From contig JAFGEK010000144.1 in the NCBI GenBank assembly GCA_016931625.1, positions 1 through 32,735 of the forward strand: a stretch of 32,735 nt of DNA, in the 5' to 3' direction. The stretch's first letter is position 1. Every line of letters starts with the position of its first letter. This DNA comes from Deltaproteobacteria bacterium. GTDB lineage: Bacteria > Myxococcota > XYA12-FULL-58-9 > JAFGEK01. Below the pieces are notes generated by a model. That model was not told the origin of the DNA, did not search any database, and was given only the letters and a program-made list of their open reading frames with translations. Position numbers and translations under genes: made by a program. Below, one piece after another: positions 25,149 through 32,735 of the stretch.

Positions 25149-25189
25149 AAAAGGGAGCACCTTTTGAGTATGTTTCGCGGCGCCCCGCG
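25149..25189 (+). promoter_or_regulatory. Two adjacent hairpins upstream of the GYF gene
   Basis: AAAAGG-GAGCA-CCTTTT (25149-25165) and CGCGG-CGCC-CCGCG (25176-25189) are two small perfect stems, the second unusually GC-rich for this region. They lie 27 to 67 bases before the GTG start. They could shape the mRNA leader or end the upstream transcript; no T-run follows either. Confidence 0.35.
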
Positions 25190-25215
25190 TTAACTCATTA
25201 ATAAGGGGTGATAAA

Positions 25216-26532
25216 GTGGATTTGTGGCCGAATCAAGATAATGAAGTTCATGAGAATCCTAGTTGGCAAAGTATGCAGCCGGCTGAACAAGCTGCAATAC
25301 ATCGATGGTTTGTAGAGAATGACGGTTCATATATCGGACCCGTTGAAATCAGCGAAGTCGAGCGGTTATGGCAAACCACAGAGATAAACGAGCAGACGCG
25401 CGTTTGGACTGAAGGAATGGTTGATTGGCAAAACATTGCCGATGTTCCTGAGCTAATGTATTTAACTGTTACTCCAACTACTACGCAGAAAAATAATACA
25501 GTATCTGCACCACAATCATGGAAATCGCTCGAGGTATCAAGTCTTGCAAATTTAGTAGACACTGAGCTAGATTCAATATTTGTTAAAGATCAACAACAAT
25601 TGCCAGAGCATCAGGTTGCTGACGATTTACCAGTGATTGAGGCAGTGGGGGCGAGAGACCCCTTTGGTAATTGGTGGTCAGAGCGTCCAATTCCACAAGA
25701 CACTACTAGACGTCAATCACATCGTATTACCCGTTGGTTTACTGATCCATGGCACATTAAAATAAAAGGACAACGTGATATTCGCCGACTTTATTGGCTA
25801 TTAGGCGTCACAGCTACCTTAACAGTTATTGCTTCTAGTACGTTAGCACTTAACGCTATGGGCATTATTGCAATTGGTCGTTGTGTACCTGAAACCGCCT
25901 TAGCTAGTAGTAACGAAATTATGCCGTTAGCGGCAGTTTTACCTTCGACTAATACGGCAAGCATGGTTGGGGTTAGCAGTAATGCTGGTTTGGCCAATAC
26001 TGCTAAAGCCAATAGCAGCGCCTTATCGGGTGTGGCAGCAAGTGCTAGTGCTGTAGGTGCCAAAGAAGTAGTTAAAACTTCTAATGAAGAAAAAGAAGTA
26101 AAGACTAATAATCAACAAAATAATAAATTAGTTAATAGTATTAATAACAAATCTGAGCCAGCAACTAAGCATGTTTCAAAAAAACGTTCTCGCTCAATCA
26201 ACAAAGATATATCGGGACGACAAGCTAATAAAGATCCACTAACACCTAAAGAGGTTCTAATCGCTACTAAAAACCAAGTGCGAAGTCTTGCACCATGTTT
26301 AAAACAAGCACGCAAAAATGGTGAACTTGAAGCAAAACGATATAATTTTGTGCTTGATTGGCAAATTAAAGCAAATGGTCGGGTTGCTGGCGCTAGACTC
26401 AAAAGCCCTGCTGAAATACTGCCAACCACAATTGCTAGTTGTTTTAAAACAGCAATGCGACAATGGCATTATCGTGCAAGCGGTGAAGATTTTGCGGTAA
26501 GTAATTTCCCCATACCGGTCAATGTGCGCTAA
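25216..26532 (+). CDS. GYF_2–TM–AgmX/PglI C-terminal protein (GltJ-like layout)
   Basis: A 438-residue protein. A GYF_2 domain (about 31-80: WFVENDGSYIGPVEISEVERLW and VWTEGMVDWQNI) is followed by a linker, a single transmembrane helix (about 194-214, after a basic RDIRRLYW), an Ala/Ser/Thr then Lys/Asn-rich periplasmic stretch, and a C-terminal domain (about 345-438: LAPCLKQARKNGEL, DWQIKANGRVAGARL, ASCFKTAMRQWHY) of the AgmX/PglI type, related to the TonB C terminus. The Myxococcus motility protein AgmX/GltJ has the same order, but also a zinc ribbon that I do not see here. The start is GTG with AAGGGGTG upstream. The likely role is force or signal transmission across the periplasm. Confidence 0.83.
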   Translation: MDLWPNQDNEVHENPSWQSMQPAEQAAIHRWFVENDGSYIGPVEISEVERLWQTTEINEQTRVWTEGMVDWQNIADVPELMYLTVTPTTTQKNNTVSAPQSWKSLEVSSLANLVDTELDSIFVKDQQQLPEHQVADDLPVIEAVGARDPFGNWWSERPIPQDTTRRQSHRITRWFTDPWHIKIKGQRDIRRLYWLLGVTATLTVIASSTLALNAMGIIAIGRCVPETALASSNEIMPLAAVLPSTNTASMVGVSSNAGLANTAKANSSALSGVAASASAVGAKEVVKTSNEEKEVKTNNQQNNKLVNSINNKSEPATKHVSKKRSRSINKDISGRQANKDPLTPKEVLIATKNQVRSLAPCLKQARKNGELEAKRYNFVLDWQIKANGRVAGARLKSPAEILPTTIASCFKTAMRQWHYRASGEDFAVSNFPIPVNVR

Positions 26533-26548
26533 AGCAGATAAGTTACAA

Positions 26549-26585
26549 CAATCTTTATATTAACCATAAGATTGAATTTTTTCTT
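26549..26585 (+). terminator. Probable intrinsic terminator after the GYF gene
   Basis: CAATCTT (26549-26555) and AAGATTG (26568-26574) form a perfect 7-bp stem with a 12-base loop, followed by AATTTTTTCTTTC. It lies 17 bases after the stop codon. The stem is AT-rich but the T-run is convincing. Confidence 0.55.
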
Positions 26586-26671
26586 TCAACACCTAAGTTC
26601 AAGAATTATAAAAGCCAATTTATGATTTAGACTGACTCGTACGTTTATCTATTTAACTTATTGAGAGGTAT

Positions 26672-27406
26672 ATGCAACTGCCGGATATTTCTTTAGCTGT
26701 TAAATCACTTATAACCAAAATTGGTGGGCCATTATTAGCGATTGATACCGCCACTGCTATTGGTTCAATAGCATTAGCAACGAGTACAAAATGCTATGAA
26801 CAGACTTTAGCAGCAGCAGCGCGACCTTCGGATACTCTTGCATGTGTTATTAATGAACTTTTTATTAAAGCAGGGATAGGCGGGTGTGATCTAAAAGGAA
26901 TCATAGTTGGTTTGGGTCCAGGCTCTTTTACTGGATTAAGGGTAGCATTAGCTACAGTAAAAGGTTTGGCTTTTAGTGCTGAAACTCCAGTTTATGGTGT
27001 ATCTAGTTTAGCTTTATTAGCAGCAGGTTATGGTGTGGGTTTGTCTGCGCCTATTTTGGATGCACGCCGTGGTGAGGTTTTTTGTGCAGTATATGAAGTT
27101 AAAGATGATGGAGTGGTGGCTTTAAAAGTTGAAGATGCGGTGCGTACTCCTTTAGAGTTTGCGAGATTATTAACAAATTCAAATTCAGAATATGATTTAG
27201 TGAAAATTATTGGTGATAAGAGTGCGAGCAGTGCAGAAGTAGCAAATGCATGTGGTAAAACTATATTTGAAATACCCGCGCCACGAGCTGCAGCAGGATT
27301 TTTATTGGCAGCAGATCGTATTTATAAACAACAAAAAGAAAATATACTGACGTTAATTCCGCGTTATCTTCGAGCCAGTGCTGCTGAGCAGAGTATACAA
27401 AGTTAA
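26672..27406 (+). CDS. tsaB: tRNA threonylcarbamoyladenosine protein TsaB
   Basis: A 244-residue TsaB, the partner that activates TsaD in forming t6A37 on ANN-decoding tRNAs. The ASKHA fold opens with LLAIDTATAIGSIALA, and the diagnostic GLGPGSFTGLRVALATVKGLA is present at about 87-107, followed by GVSSLALLA. The C-terminal part is normal in length. GAGAGG lies 4 bases before the ATG. Its last 54 bases overlap the end of the convergent RNase HII gene, so both C termini are encoded in the same DNA. Confidence 0.93.
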   Translation: MQLPDISLAVKSLITKIGGPLLAIDTATAIGSIALATSTKCYEQTLAAAARPSDTLACVINELFIKAGIGGCDLKGIIVGLGPGSFTGLRVALATVKGLAFSAETPVYGVSSLALLAAGYGVGLSAPILDARRGEVFCAVYEVKDDGVVALKVEDAVRTPLEFARLLTNSNSEYDLVKIIGDKSASSAEVANACGKTIFEIPAPRAAAGFLLAADRIYKQQKENILTLIPRYLRASAAEQSIQS

Positions 27407-28171
27407 TTGGCTTACTGGCCTAAATGAACGTCGATGAATAGAAGCTGGGCCTAATTGTTTTATAGCGGCGATATGTTCAGCAGTACCATAACCTTTATGT
27501 TTTTCTAAGCCATAACCTGGGTGTTTTTGCGCCAAGGTACACATTAGTTGATCTCGATGGGTTTTGGCTAAAATCGAAGCTGCGGCAATTGATTGACTTT
27601 TGGCATCGCCACTAATTATTGCTGTTTGTGGAATATCCACTTTAGGTATGCGGCGTGCGTCAACGAGCAGGTGTTGTACTGAGCAATTCAAGGCCACAAC
27701 TGCACGACGCATGGCTTCAAGTGCGGCATGGTAAATATTCAAATTATCGATTTCATTTACTGAGCAATGAGCTATTGCATAAGCGACGGAAATATTTTTT
27801 ATTTGTTGCGCTAAAGTATCACGTTTTCTGGCGCTTAATTTTTTAGAGTCATTAATACCTTCAATAGAGCAACCAATTGGTAATACTACAGCAGCCGCTA
27901 CTACGGGTCCGGCAAGGGGGCCAACACCAGCTTCATCAACCCCAGCAATATATTGAAGTCCTTTATGCCATAAAGGCTGTTCATAAGTTAAAAGATGAGC
28001 AAGGCGATTTTTTTCTTTTATCAAATTGACCCGACGAACTTGTTCACGACGAACTAAATTTCTAACCGAACATCGACAGTCACGGTTTAATTGTTGTAGT
28101 TCACGGTCATCGCAATAAGCTAATTTTGCGGTAATTTCTGCCACAGTTGCTTTATTTTTACTCTTTGCCAT
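27353..28171 (-). CDS. rnhB: Ribonuclease HII with variant GVG motif
   Basis: A 272-residue RNase HII, which removes ribonucleotides from DNA and RNA–DNA hybrids. The core begins near residue 72 with YIAGVDEAG, giving the first catalytic D and E. Other motifs are NDSKKLSARKRDTL, LLVDARRIPKV and GDAKSQSIAAASILAKTHRDQLM, with the conserved acidic residues. In the junction-recognition motif the usual Gly-Arg-Gly is Gly-Val-Gly (DEAGVGPLAG). There is a basic, helical N-terminal extension of about 70 residues. The gene overlaps tsaB tail to tail by 54 bases. It follows the GlcD-like gene by 17 bases, so the two are probably co-transcribed. No strong ribosome site is visible. Confidence 0.9.
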   Translation of the reverse strand: MAKSKNKATVAEITAKLAYCDDRELQQLNRDCRCSVRNLVRREQVRRVNLIKEKNRLAHLLTYEQPLWHKGLQYIAGVDEAGVGPLAGPVVAAAVVLPIGCSIEGINDSKKLSARKRDTLAQQIKNISVAYAIAHCSVNEIDNLNIYHAALEAMRRAVVALNCSVQHLLVDARRIPKVDIPQTAIISGDAKSQSIAAASILAKTHRDQLMCTLAQKHPGYGLEKHKGYGTAEHIAAIKQLGPASIHRRSFRPVSQLTLYTLLSSTGSKITRN

Positions 28172-28188
28172 TGCTTAGAAAACCAATT

Positions 28189-29580
28189 CTATAAATCAGG
28201 TAATGCCTTACCTGGGTTGATTAGATTTTTTGGATCAAAGGCAAATTTTAATTGTTTTTGTAAAGCTATTAACGATGTACTTTGCTCAAGTGATAATTGT
28301 TCACGTTTGCTTAAACCAATACCATGCTCACCGGTAATAGTCCCGCCAAGTCCAACAACCGTAGCAAGTAATTCACCTCGAACAATATCGGCTTTTGTAC
28401 GACTTTGGGCATCAGAACAAAGCAGATTTAGGTGAATGTTACCATCACCTAAATGTCCATATGCGGCAAATTCAATATCTGCTTTATTACATGCACCGCG
28501 GGCGGTGTTTAACAATTCAGGAATACGACTACGTGGCACTGCCACATCATCCGAGATTTTAAATGGAAACAGCTCACTAAGAGCGCTGGATACCAATCGC
28601 CGAGCACGTCGCATAGCTTCGCGGTCACCTTCACTCATGGCAATTTGCGAATCCGTGGCGCCGTGATCAATGGCTATTTGGCACGCGGTGGTTAATTCAT
28701 TCATAGCAATTTCGTCGCGACCATCTGTTTCTAATAGTAGGGCGCAAGCTGCAGGCGGTATTTTAAATTCACTTTTATGTTGTATAGCATTAAGCGCTGG
28801 AGCATCGAGCAATTCGAGTATACGTGGGGTAATACCGGTGGCAAAAATACGCTCAGCGGCTAAATTTGCCGTCGTGGTATTTTCAAAAGAAAGCCAAGCA
28901 GTTTCGACTGCTGGTGGTGTTGGAATAATATGCATAATAGCTTCAGTAATAAGACCAAGAGTACCTTCTGAGCCTACAATTAAAGAGGTAACATCATAGC
29001 CGGCGACTCCTTTAATACTACGGCGTCCCATTTGCAGTACTTCGCCATCAGCTTTAACTAAAGTTAAACCCCAAACATAACGTTGAGTGGTGCCATATTT
29101 TATTGCACGTGCCCCTCCGGCATTAGTAGCAATATTGCCGCCTATGGTACATGATTCAAAGCTTGCTGGATCTGGAGGGTACATAAGCCCATGTTCAGCA
29201 GCAGCATGGTCAAGCTCAATATTTATTAGACCTGGCTCGACAACGGCATACAAATCCTGCTGGTGCATTTCAAGTATGCGATTCATACTTGAAAAGTCGA
29301 TTACCAGCTCACCATTTTGTGCAATACAACCACCAACTTTACCGGTGCCGCCACCTCGAGGAACAATAGCGATATTTAAACTTGTAGCTTCGCGTACGGT
29401 AAAAACTACTTCAGCGGTGGTTAATGGCCAAAAAACACCACCTGGTTTTCCTTTTGGTAACATAGATTCATCAACTGCGAGTTTGGCCAGTATATCAACA
29501 TCATTGCTTACCCTAGCGCCAAAGCGACGGTGCAAGCGTAAAAGTAAAGTATCAAAAGATGATGAACTAAACGTAGTCAT
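28189..29580 (-). CDS. FAD-linked oxidase, GlcD/D-lactate dehydrogenase type
   Basis: A 463-residue flavoprotein. The N-terminal FAD_binding_4 (PCMH) domain has VPRGGGTGKVGG, VEPGLINIELD, GGNIATNAGGARAIKYG and GSEGTLGLITEA. The C-terminal FAD-oxidase domain has GHLGDGNIHLNLL, GGTITGEHGIGLSKRE and FDPKNLINPGKALP, a normal end. It likely oxidises a D-2-hydroxyacid such as glycolate or D-lactate and passes electrons to the membrane chain. No GlcE or GlcF genes are adjacent, so it may be a single-subunit dehydrogenase. The substrate cannot be set from sequence. It is probably transcribed with rnhB. No clear ribosome site precedes the ATG. Confidence 0.9.
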   Translation of the reverse strand: MTTFSSSSFDTLLLRLHRRFGARVSNDVDILAKLAVDESMLPKGKPGGVFWPLTTAEVVFTVREATSLNIAIVPRGGGTGKVGGCIAQNGELVIDFSSMNRILEMHQQDLYAVVEPGLINIELDHAAAEHGLMYPPDPASFESCTIGGNIATNAGGARAIKYGTTQRYVWGLTLVKADGEVLQMGRRSIKGVAGYDVTSLIVGSEGTLGLITEAIMHIIPTPPAVETAWLSFENTTTANLAAERIFATGITPRILELLDAPALNAIQHKSEFKIPPAACALLLETDGRDEIAMNELTTACQIAIDHGATDSQIAMSEGDREAMRRARRLVSSALSELFPFKISDDVAVPRSRIPELLNTARGACNKADIEFAAYGHLGDGNIHLNLLCSDAQSRTKADIVRGELLATVVGLGGTITGEHGIGLSKREQLSLEQSTSLIALQKQLKFAFDPKNLINPGKALPDL

Positions 29581-29658
29581 GGATTAATTACCATAGCAAT
29601 GCAATATAGTAAGCGTCGAGTTTAGTTGCTTCTAATAGCTAAAGTGTTAAGTTTAGTG

Positions 29659-29664
29659 TATAAT
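29659..29664 (+). promoter_or_regulatory. Probable -10 box for the DHH–RNase Y unit
   Basis: A perfect TATAAT, directly preceded by GTG, lies about 110 bases before the ATG of the DHH gene in the gap shared with the divergent GlcD-like gene. No good -35 hexamer lies 17 bases upstream. The implied leader is about 100 bases. Confidence 0.45.
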
Positions 29665-29772
29665 GCTATGCGTCAGTAAAAAGCAATAATCATTGTTTAC
29701 TCTTTAGGTGCCAGATAAGCTGGACTATGATAGAAGGCCGCTCTATTTTAAAAGTAGTAGTTTAGGAGTGAC

Positions 29773-30909
29773 ATGAGAGGAAATTATCAATTGTCTAAAA
29801 TGACGGATAGAAGACCTAATGATATCGTAGAATTGAAAAACGGGGACAAACCTACCATTGTCCCAGTTAAGAGTCCAGCAGAGCGTCTGCGAGAAGTATT
29901 GTTGCGTCATCGAGGTGAACGTCATTTAATTACCATTAAAGGCTATCCCGATCCTGATAGTATCGGTAGTGCCATGGCCTATGAATTTATTGCTCGCCAA
30001 TTTGGTATTGAATCTACAATTTTATATTTTGATGATATTTCGCATCACGAAAATCGTGCATTAGTAAAAAAACTTGCAGTTGATATGGTGCGTTTTGATG
30101 ATGGCATTAACCTTAGTGACTATCAACGCATGGCCTTAGTCGATGCTCAAATAATTGATGTACCAACAGCAGTTCTGCGTTTACCAATGGTTTCAATTGT
30201 TGATCATCACAAAATACAAGGTGAACTTATTTCTGAATTTATTGATATTCGTGATGATGCTGGGGCTACTAGCTCAATATACGCAGAGTATTTAGCTGAT
30301 GGTCTTGCTCCTATGGATGCCTCAAATCCAGCCGTGGGACGTCTAGCTAGTGCTTTATTATACGGCATTCGTTCTGATACTGATGATTATTTGCATGCTC
30401 GTGAAATCGATTATCGGGCTGCGGCATATTTGGCACCACATGCAGATCATGATTTACTATTATCAATTTCTCTGCAAAGCGTTTCTCCTCGCACTATGGA
30501 TATTACTCAAAGAGCTTATGCAAATAAGGTAATTGCCGACACCTTTTTGCTAGCTGGAGTAGGTTATGTCCGAGACGAAGATCGCGACAGCATTGGACAA
30601 GCCGCTGATTATCTTCTTAGACGCGAAGGTGTTGATACAGTAATAGTCTATGGCATTGTGAATAACCAGTTTGTAGATGGCTCAATGCGTACGCGTAGCG
30701 ATGTTGTTGATCCTGATCGTTTTCTAAAGGATTTATTTGGTGTAGATGCTCATGGTGTTGCTTATGGTGGGGGACGAGCAGATAAGGGCGCTTTTAAAAT
30801 TATCTTAGGGCCATTTTCACAGTGTAGTGATCGAGATTTGTTGTGGAAAACTACGCAACGTACAATAGAAGATTTATTCTTCAACAAAATTGGCATAGCA
30901 CGAGAATAA
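29773..30909 (+). CDS. DHH/DHHA1 phosphoesterase (NrnA-like)
   Basis: A 378-residue protein of the DHH superfamily. The metal-binding motifs are the DPDSIGSA start (Asp60, Asp62), a central aspartate in ALVDAQ, DHH (Asp144-His145-His146) and GIRSDTDDY. The DHHA1 domain ends with GSMRTRSDVVDP and the substrate loop YGGGRADKGAF. The family degrades nanoRNA or linear dinucleotides, or cyclic dinucleotides; which of these cannot be told from sequence. The start at 29773 has TTAGGAG 5 bases upstream; an internal ATG 39 bases later is weaker. It lies 26 bases before an RNase Y homologue, suggesting joint RNA turnover. Confidence 0.85.
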   Translation: MRGNYQLSKMTDRRPNDIVELKNGDKPTIVPVKSPAERLREVLLRHRGERHLITIKGYPDPDSIGSAMAYEFIARQFGIESTILYFDDISHHENRALVKKLAVDMVRFDDGINLSDYQRMALVDAQIIDVPTAVLRLPMVSIVDHHKIQGELISEFIDIRDDAGATSSIYAEYLADGLAPMDASNPAVGRLASALLYGIRSDTDDYLHAREIDYRAAAYLAPHADHDLLLSISLQSVSPRTMDITQRAYANKVIADTFLLAGVGYVRDEDRDSIGQAADYLLRREGVDTVIVYGIVNNQFVDGSMRTRSDVVDPDRFLKDLFGVDAHGVAYGGGRADKGAFKIILGPFSQCSDRDLLWKTTQRTIEDLFFNKIGIARE

Positions 30910-30935
30910 AGATACAAGTCCTAGGATGTTAGTAA

Positions 30936-32555
30936 GTGCATATGCAGCAGGGAGCTATTGTGGTTGGTATTATTATTGGCGTTGCAGCTTTTATTTTTGG
31001 GGCAAGTATAAGCGCAATTTGGCGACGCAGGCATATATGTCAAGAATTAGCACGATATATAGCAGAAGCTAATGAAAAAATAGCCAATGCTAAACATACC
31101 ACAAATGGTAATCGTCTTGAGGGCGAACAAAAAGCTGCGGCAGAGCGGCAACGTTTTGATGCACAACGTTTATCAGAAGCTCAACGTATGCGCAACGAGT
31201 TAGCAGAATATGACTCAGAATTGCAGCTACGCAGCAGTGTTATTGATAATCGTGAACGAGCTTTGCAGAATCGTAATCAACAACTTCAAGACTATCGCCA
31301 AGAATTACGCGATCTTGAAAATACTGTAAATCAACTAACACACACTTATAATCAAGCAGTTGCCAAAGGTAAAAGCGAATTAGAATTAAAGTGTGGTCAG
31401 ACAACTATTGAAGTTCGCAACCAGCTTGTTCGAGAAGCTATTGAAAAGGCCGAACTTAATGTTTTGATGCGTCTGCGTGAAAACGAAGCAACGCAAAATG
31501 AAATGGCGGCCATCGAGAGTCGACGTATAATGCAAACGGTCATTGAACGTTACGATGGTGCAAGTCATCTCGAACGTGTACAAAACACAATATATATCGA
31601 AGACCCGCAGGCATTTGCAGCTATGCTTGATCCTGCTGGCGCATGTCGCGTTGCGTTTTTTGAAGAAACTGCTTGTGAGCTTGTTCTTGATGAAGAGCAA
31701 CATAATATAACCGTACGAGGTGAAGATCCCCTTGCACGCGAAATTGCTCGACGAATATTAGTGCAGCTACATGGAGTACGGCATAATCAGGGTGATAAAA
31801 TTCACAGCCTCGCAAATCAAATAAAAATGAAAATTGATCGTGAGGTTCAAAATGCTGGCCGTAAAGCATTACGAGCATTGGGGCTTGATCGTGTGCATCC
31901 AGATGTATTGCAACTTGTTGGCAGATTGAAATTTCGCCTTAGTTACTCGCAGAATCAATGGCGTCATGCCATTGAAGTTGGACAATTAGCTGGACTTTTA
32001 GCGGCAGAACTTAAACTTGATACGGTTACCGCTCGTCGTGGTGGATTACTACATGATATTGGTAAAGCGATGACGCATGATCATGACGGCTCGCATGCAA
32101 TTTTAGGTGCTAATGTTGCACGAGAATGTGGAGAAGATGAAGTTGTAGTTAATGCTATCGCTTCACATCATAACGATGAACCAGCAACATCACCAATAGC
32201 ATTAATTGTAACCGCCGCAGATGCGTTAAGTGGTGGTAGACCAGGTGCACGACGTGAAAGTGTGACGCAGTATTTGACTCGCATTCAAGAGATACAGCGT
32301 ATCGCTAGCACATCACCGGCGGTGCAGCGTGTTGACATTATGCAAGCTGGTCGTGAAGTGCGGGTAGTTGTAGCTGGCAATAGTCACGGAATAATCGATC
32401 CTAATGAACATCATAATGGTCCAACTTTAGATGAATCTGAACTGCAACCATTAGCACACAAGATCGCGCAACAAATTGAAAATGAGCTTACTTTTGCCGG
32501 TCAAATTAAAATTACCATCATTCGTGAGTCAAAGATTATTGCTGTGGCGCCATAA
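30936..32555 (+). CDS. rny: RNase Y homologue with degenerate KH loop
   Basis: A 539-residue protein laid out like RNase Y: an N-terminal membrane helix (about 7-28), a long coiled coil (about 30-190) rich in Glu/Gln/Arg, a KH-like region, then an HD domain with LLHDIGKA (His373, Asp374), HDGSHAILGA, NAIASHHNDE and AADALSGGRPGARRES. The C-terminal AGREVRVVV is conserved, with an extra loop near GNSHGIIDPNEHHNG. The KH GxxG loop, usually GREG, reads DPAG. It would be a membrane-bound endoribonuclease starting mRNA decay. The start is GTG at 30936 with AGGA 9 bases upstream; an ATG 6 bases later is the alternative. Confidence 0.87.
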   Translation: MHMQQGAIVVGIIIGVAAFIFGASISAIWRRRHICQELARYIAEANEKIANAKHTTNGNRLEGEQKAAAERQRFDAQRLSEAQRMRNELAEYDSELQLRSSVIDNRERALQNRNQQLQDYRQELRDLENTVNQLTHTYNQAVAKGKSELELKCGQTTIEVRNQLVREAIEKAELNVLMRLRENEATQNEMAAIESRRIMQTVIERYDGASHLERVQNTIYIEDPQAFAAMLDPAGACRVAFFEETACELVLDEEQHNITVRGEDPLAREIARRILVQLHGVRHNQGDKIHSLANQIKMKIDREVQNAGRKALRALGLDRVHPDVLQLVGRLKFRLSYSQNQWRHAIEVGQLAGLLAAELKLDTVTARRGGLLHDIGKAMTHDHDGSHAILGANVARECGEDEVVVNAIASHHNDEPATSPIALIVTAADALSGGRPGARRESVTQYLTRIQEIQRIASTSPAVQRVDIMQAGREVRVVVAGNSHGIIDPNEHHNGPTLDESELQPLAHKIAQQIENELTFAGQIKITIIRESKIIAVAP

Positions 32556-32735
32556 TGAGACAGCACTTTTCAATCGTGTTGAGCTACTGCGAGCGTGTAT
32601 ACCTGCCTACGTTAAGCAGCCTCGTCCCGCCGCTGCTCGAAATATGTCCAATATTCCTGCGCTGCTTGGTCCTCGGGTGCTTAACTCGGCGACGGTCTAC
32701 ACACTCTCGTATACGCTCAACCCAATTGAAAAGCG
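32524..32735 (+). other. GC-rich right edge, possible partial ORF
   Basis: The last ~180 bases are about 53% G+C by hand count, against an AT-rich interior. Two plus-strand frames are open to the edge: one from GTG at 32524 overlapping the end of rny, and one from ATG at 32555 with a TAATG overlap. A 48-codon minus-strand frame is also open. I cannot decide which is real and recognise no family. It could be a gene start, or an element distinct from its neighbours. Confidence 0.25.

Noticed and set aside
28670-28999. 109-codon plus-strand ORF opposite the GlcD-like gene
   Set aside because: It is an antisense shadow with no signature.
29087-29587. 166-codon plus-strand ORF opposite the GlcD-like gene
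   Set aside because: It is an antisense shadow of a clear flavoprotein gene, with low-complexity Ser/Pro composition.

Overview
The window reads as chromosomal DNA of a Gram-negative, moderately AT-rich bacterium, most likely from the Myxococcota or a related deltaproteobacterial lineage. Outer-membrane and periplasmic proteins are plentiful: a TonB-dependent receptor, lipoproteins, a DUF3617 protein and a small beta-barrel-like protein. Two membrane proteins have layouts I associate with myxobacteria: an FHA–TM–LysM protein and a GYF_2–TM–AgmX/PglI protein. The lineage is an inference from architecture, not from a marker gene.

Layout. 1-1340: an outer-membrane-like protein and a PilZ c-di-GMP protein, both minus strand. 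1460-4435: a 2-oxoacid dehydrogenase E2 followed by lipB and lipA, an operon that makes a lipoyl-carrying enzyme and its lipoylation machinery. 4581-7755: a HEAT-repeat exported protein and a divergent lipoprotein. 7774-14235: a minus-strand vitamin B12 uptake operon led by a cobalamin riboswitch, in the order btuB, beta-propeller lipoprotein, btuC, btuD, btuF. The propeller lipoprotein is the most interesting unknown because it sits where a BtuG-type surface B12 capture protein would be expected. 14504-16252: a peptidoglycan glycosyltransferase (GT51) with a long AsmA-like N-terminal part.

16271-19397: a small unknown gene, a repeat-rich gap, then leuD, leuC and an upstream marR-type regulator as a compact operon. 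19667-21891: an 18-bp perfect palindrome, a stand-alone AAA/ABC-type ATPase, a 19-codon fragment that may be the remnant of its partner gene, and a D-2-hydroxyacid dehydrogenase. 21897-22874: a DUF3617 protein and an orphan antitoxin-like gene with a large inverted repeat just upstream. 22938-23348: a gene-free AT-rich stretch with three exact DnaA-box matches (TTATNCACA), a candidate replication origin or DnaA-controlled region. Left of it genes run mainly on the minus strand and right of it mainly on the plus strand.

23349-26532: the two transenvelope proteins. 26672-29580: tsaB, an RNase HII overlapping it tail to tail, and a GlcD-like FAD oxidase. 29773-32555: a DHH/DHHA1 phosphoesterase and an RNase Y homologue with a degenerate KH loop, plausibly a two-gene RNA decay unit.

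Four copies of an identical 15-base motif (TTAGGGACACCCCCT) lie at gene borders. A 22-bp degenerate tandem array lies at 16665-16752. Both window edges are GC-richer than the interior, and the left edge changes composition at one motif copy. No rRNA, tRNA, CRISPR array or complete insertion sequence was recognised.
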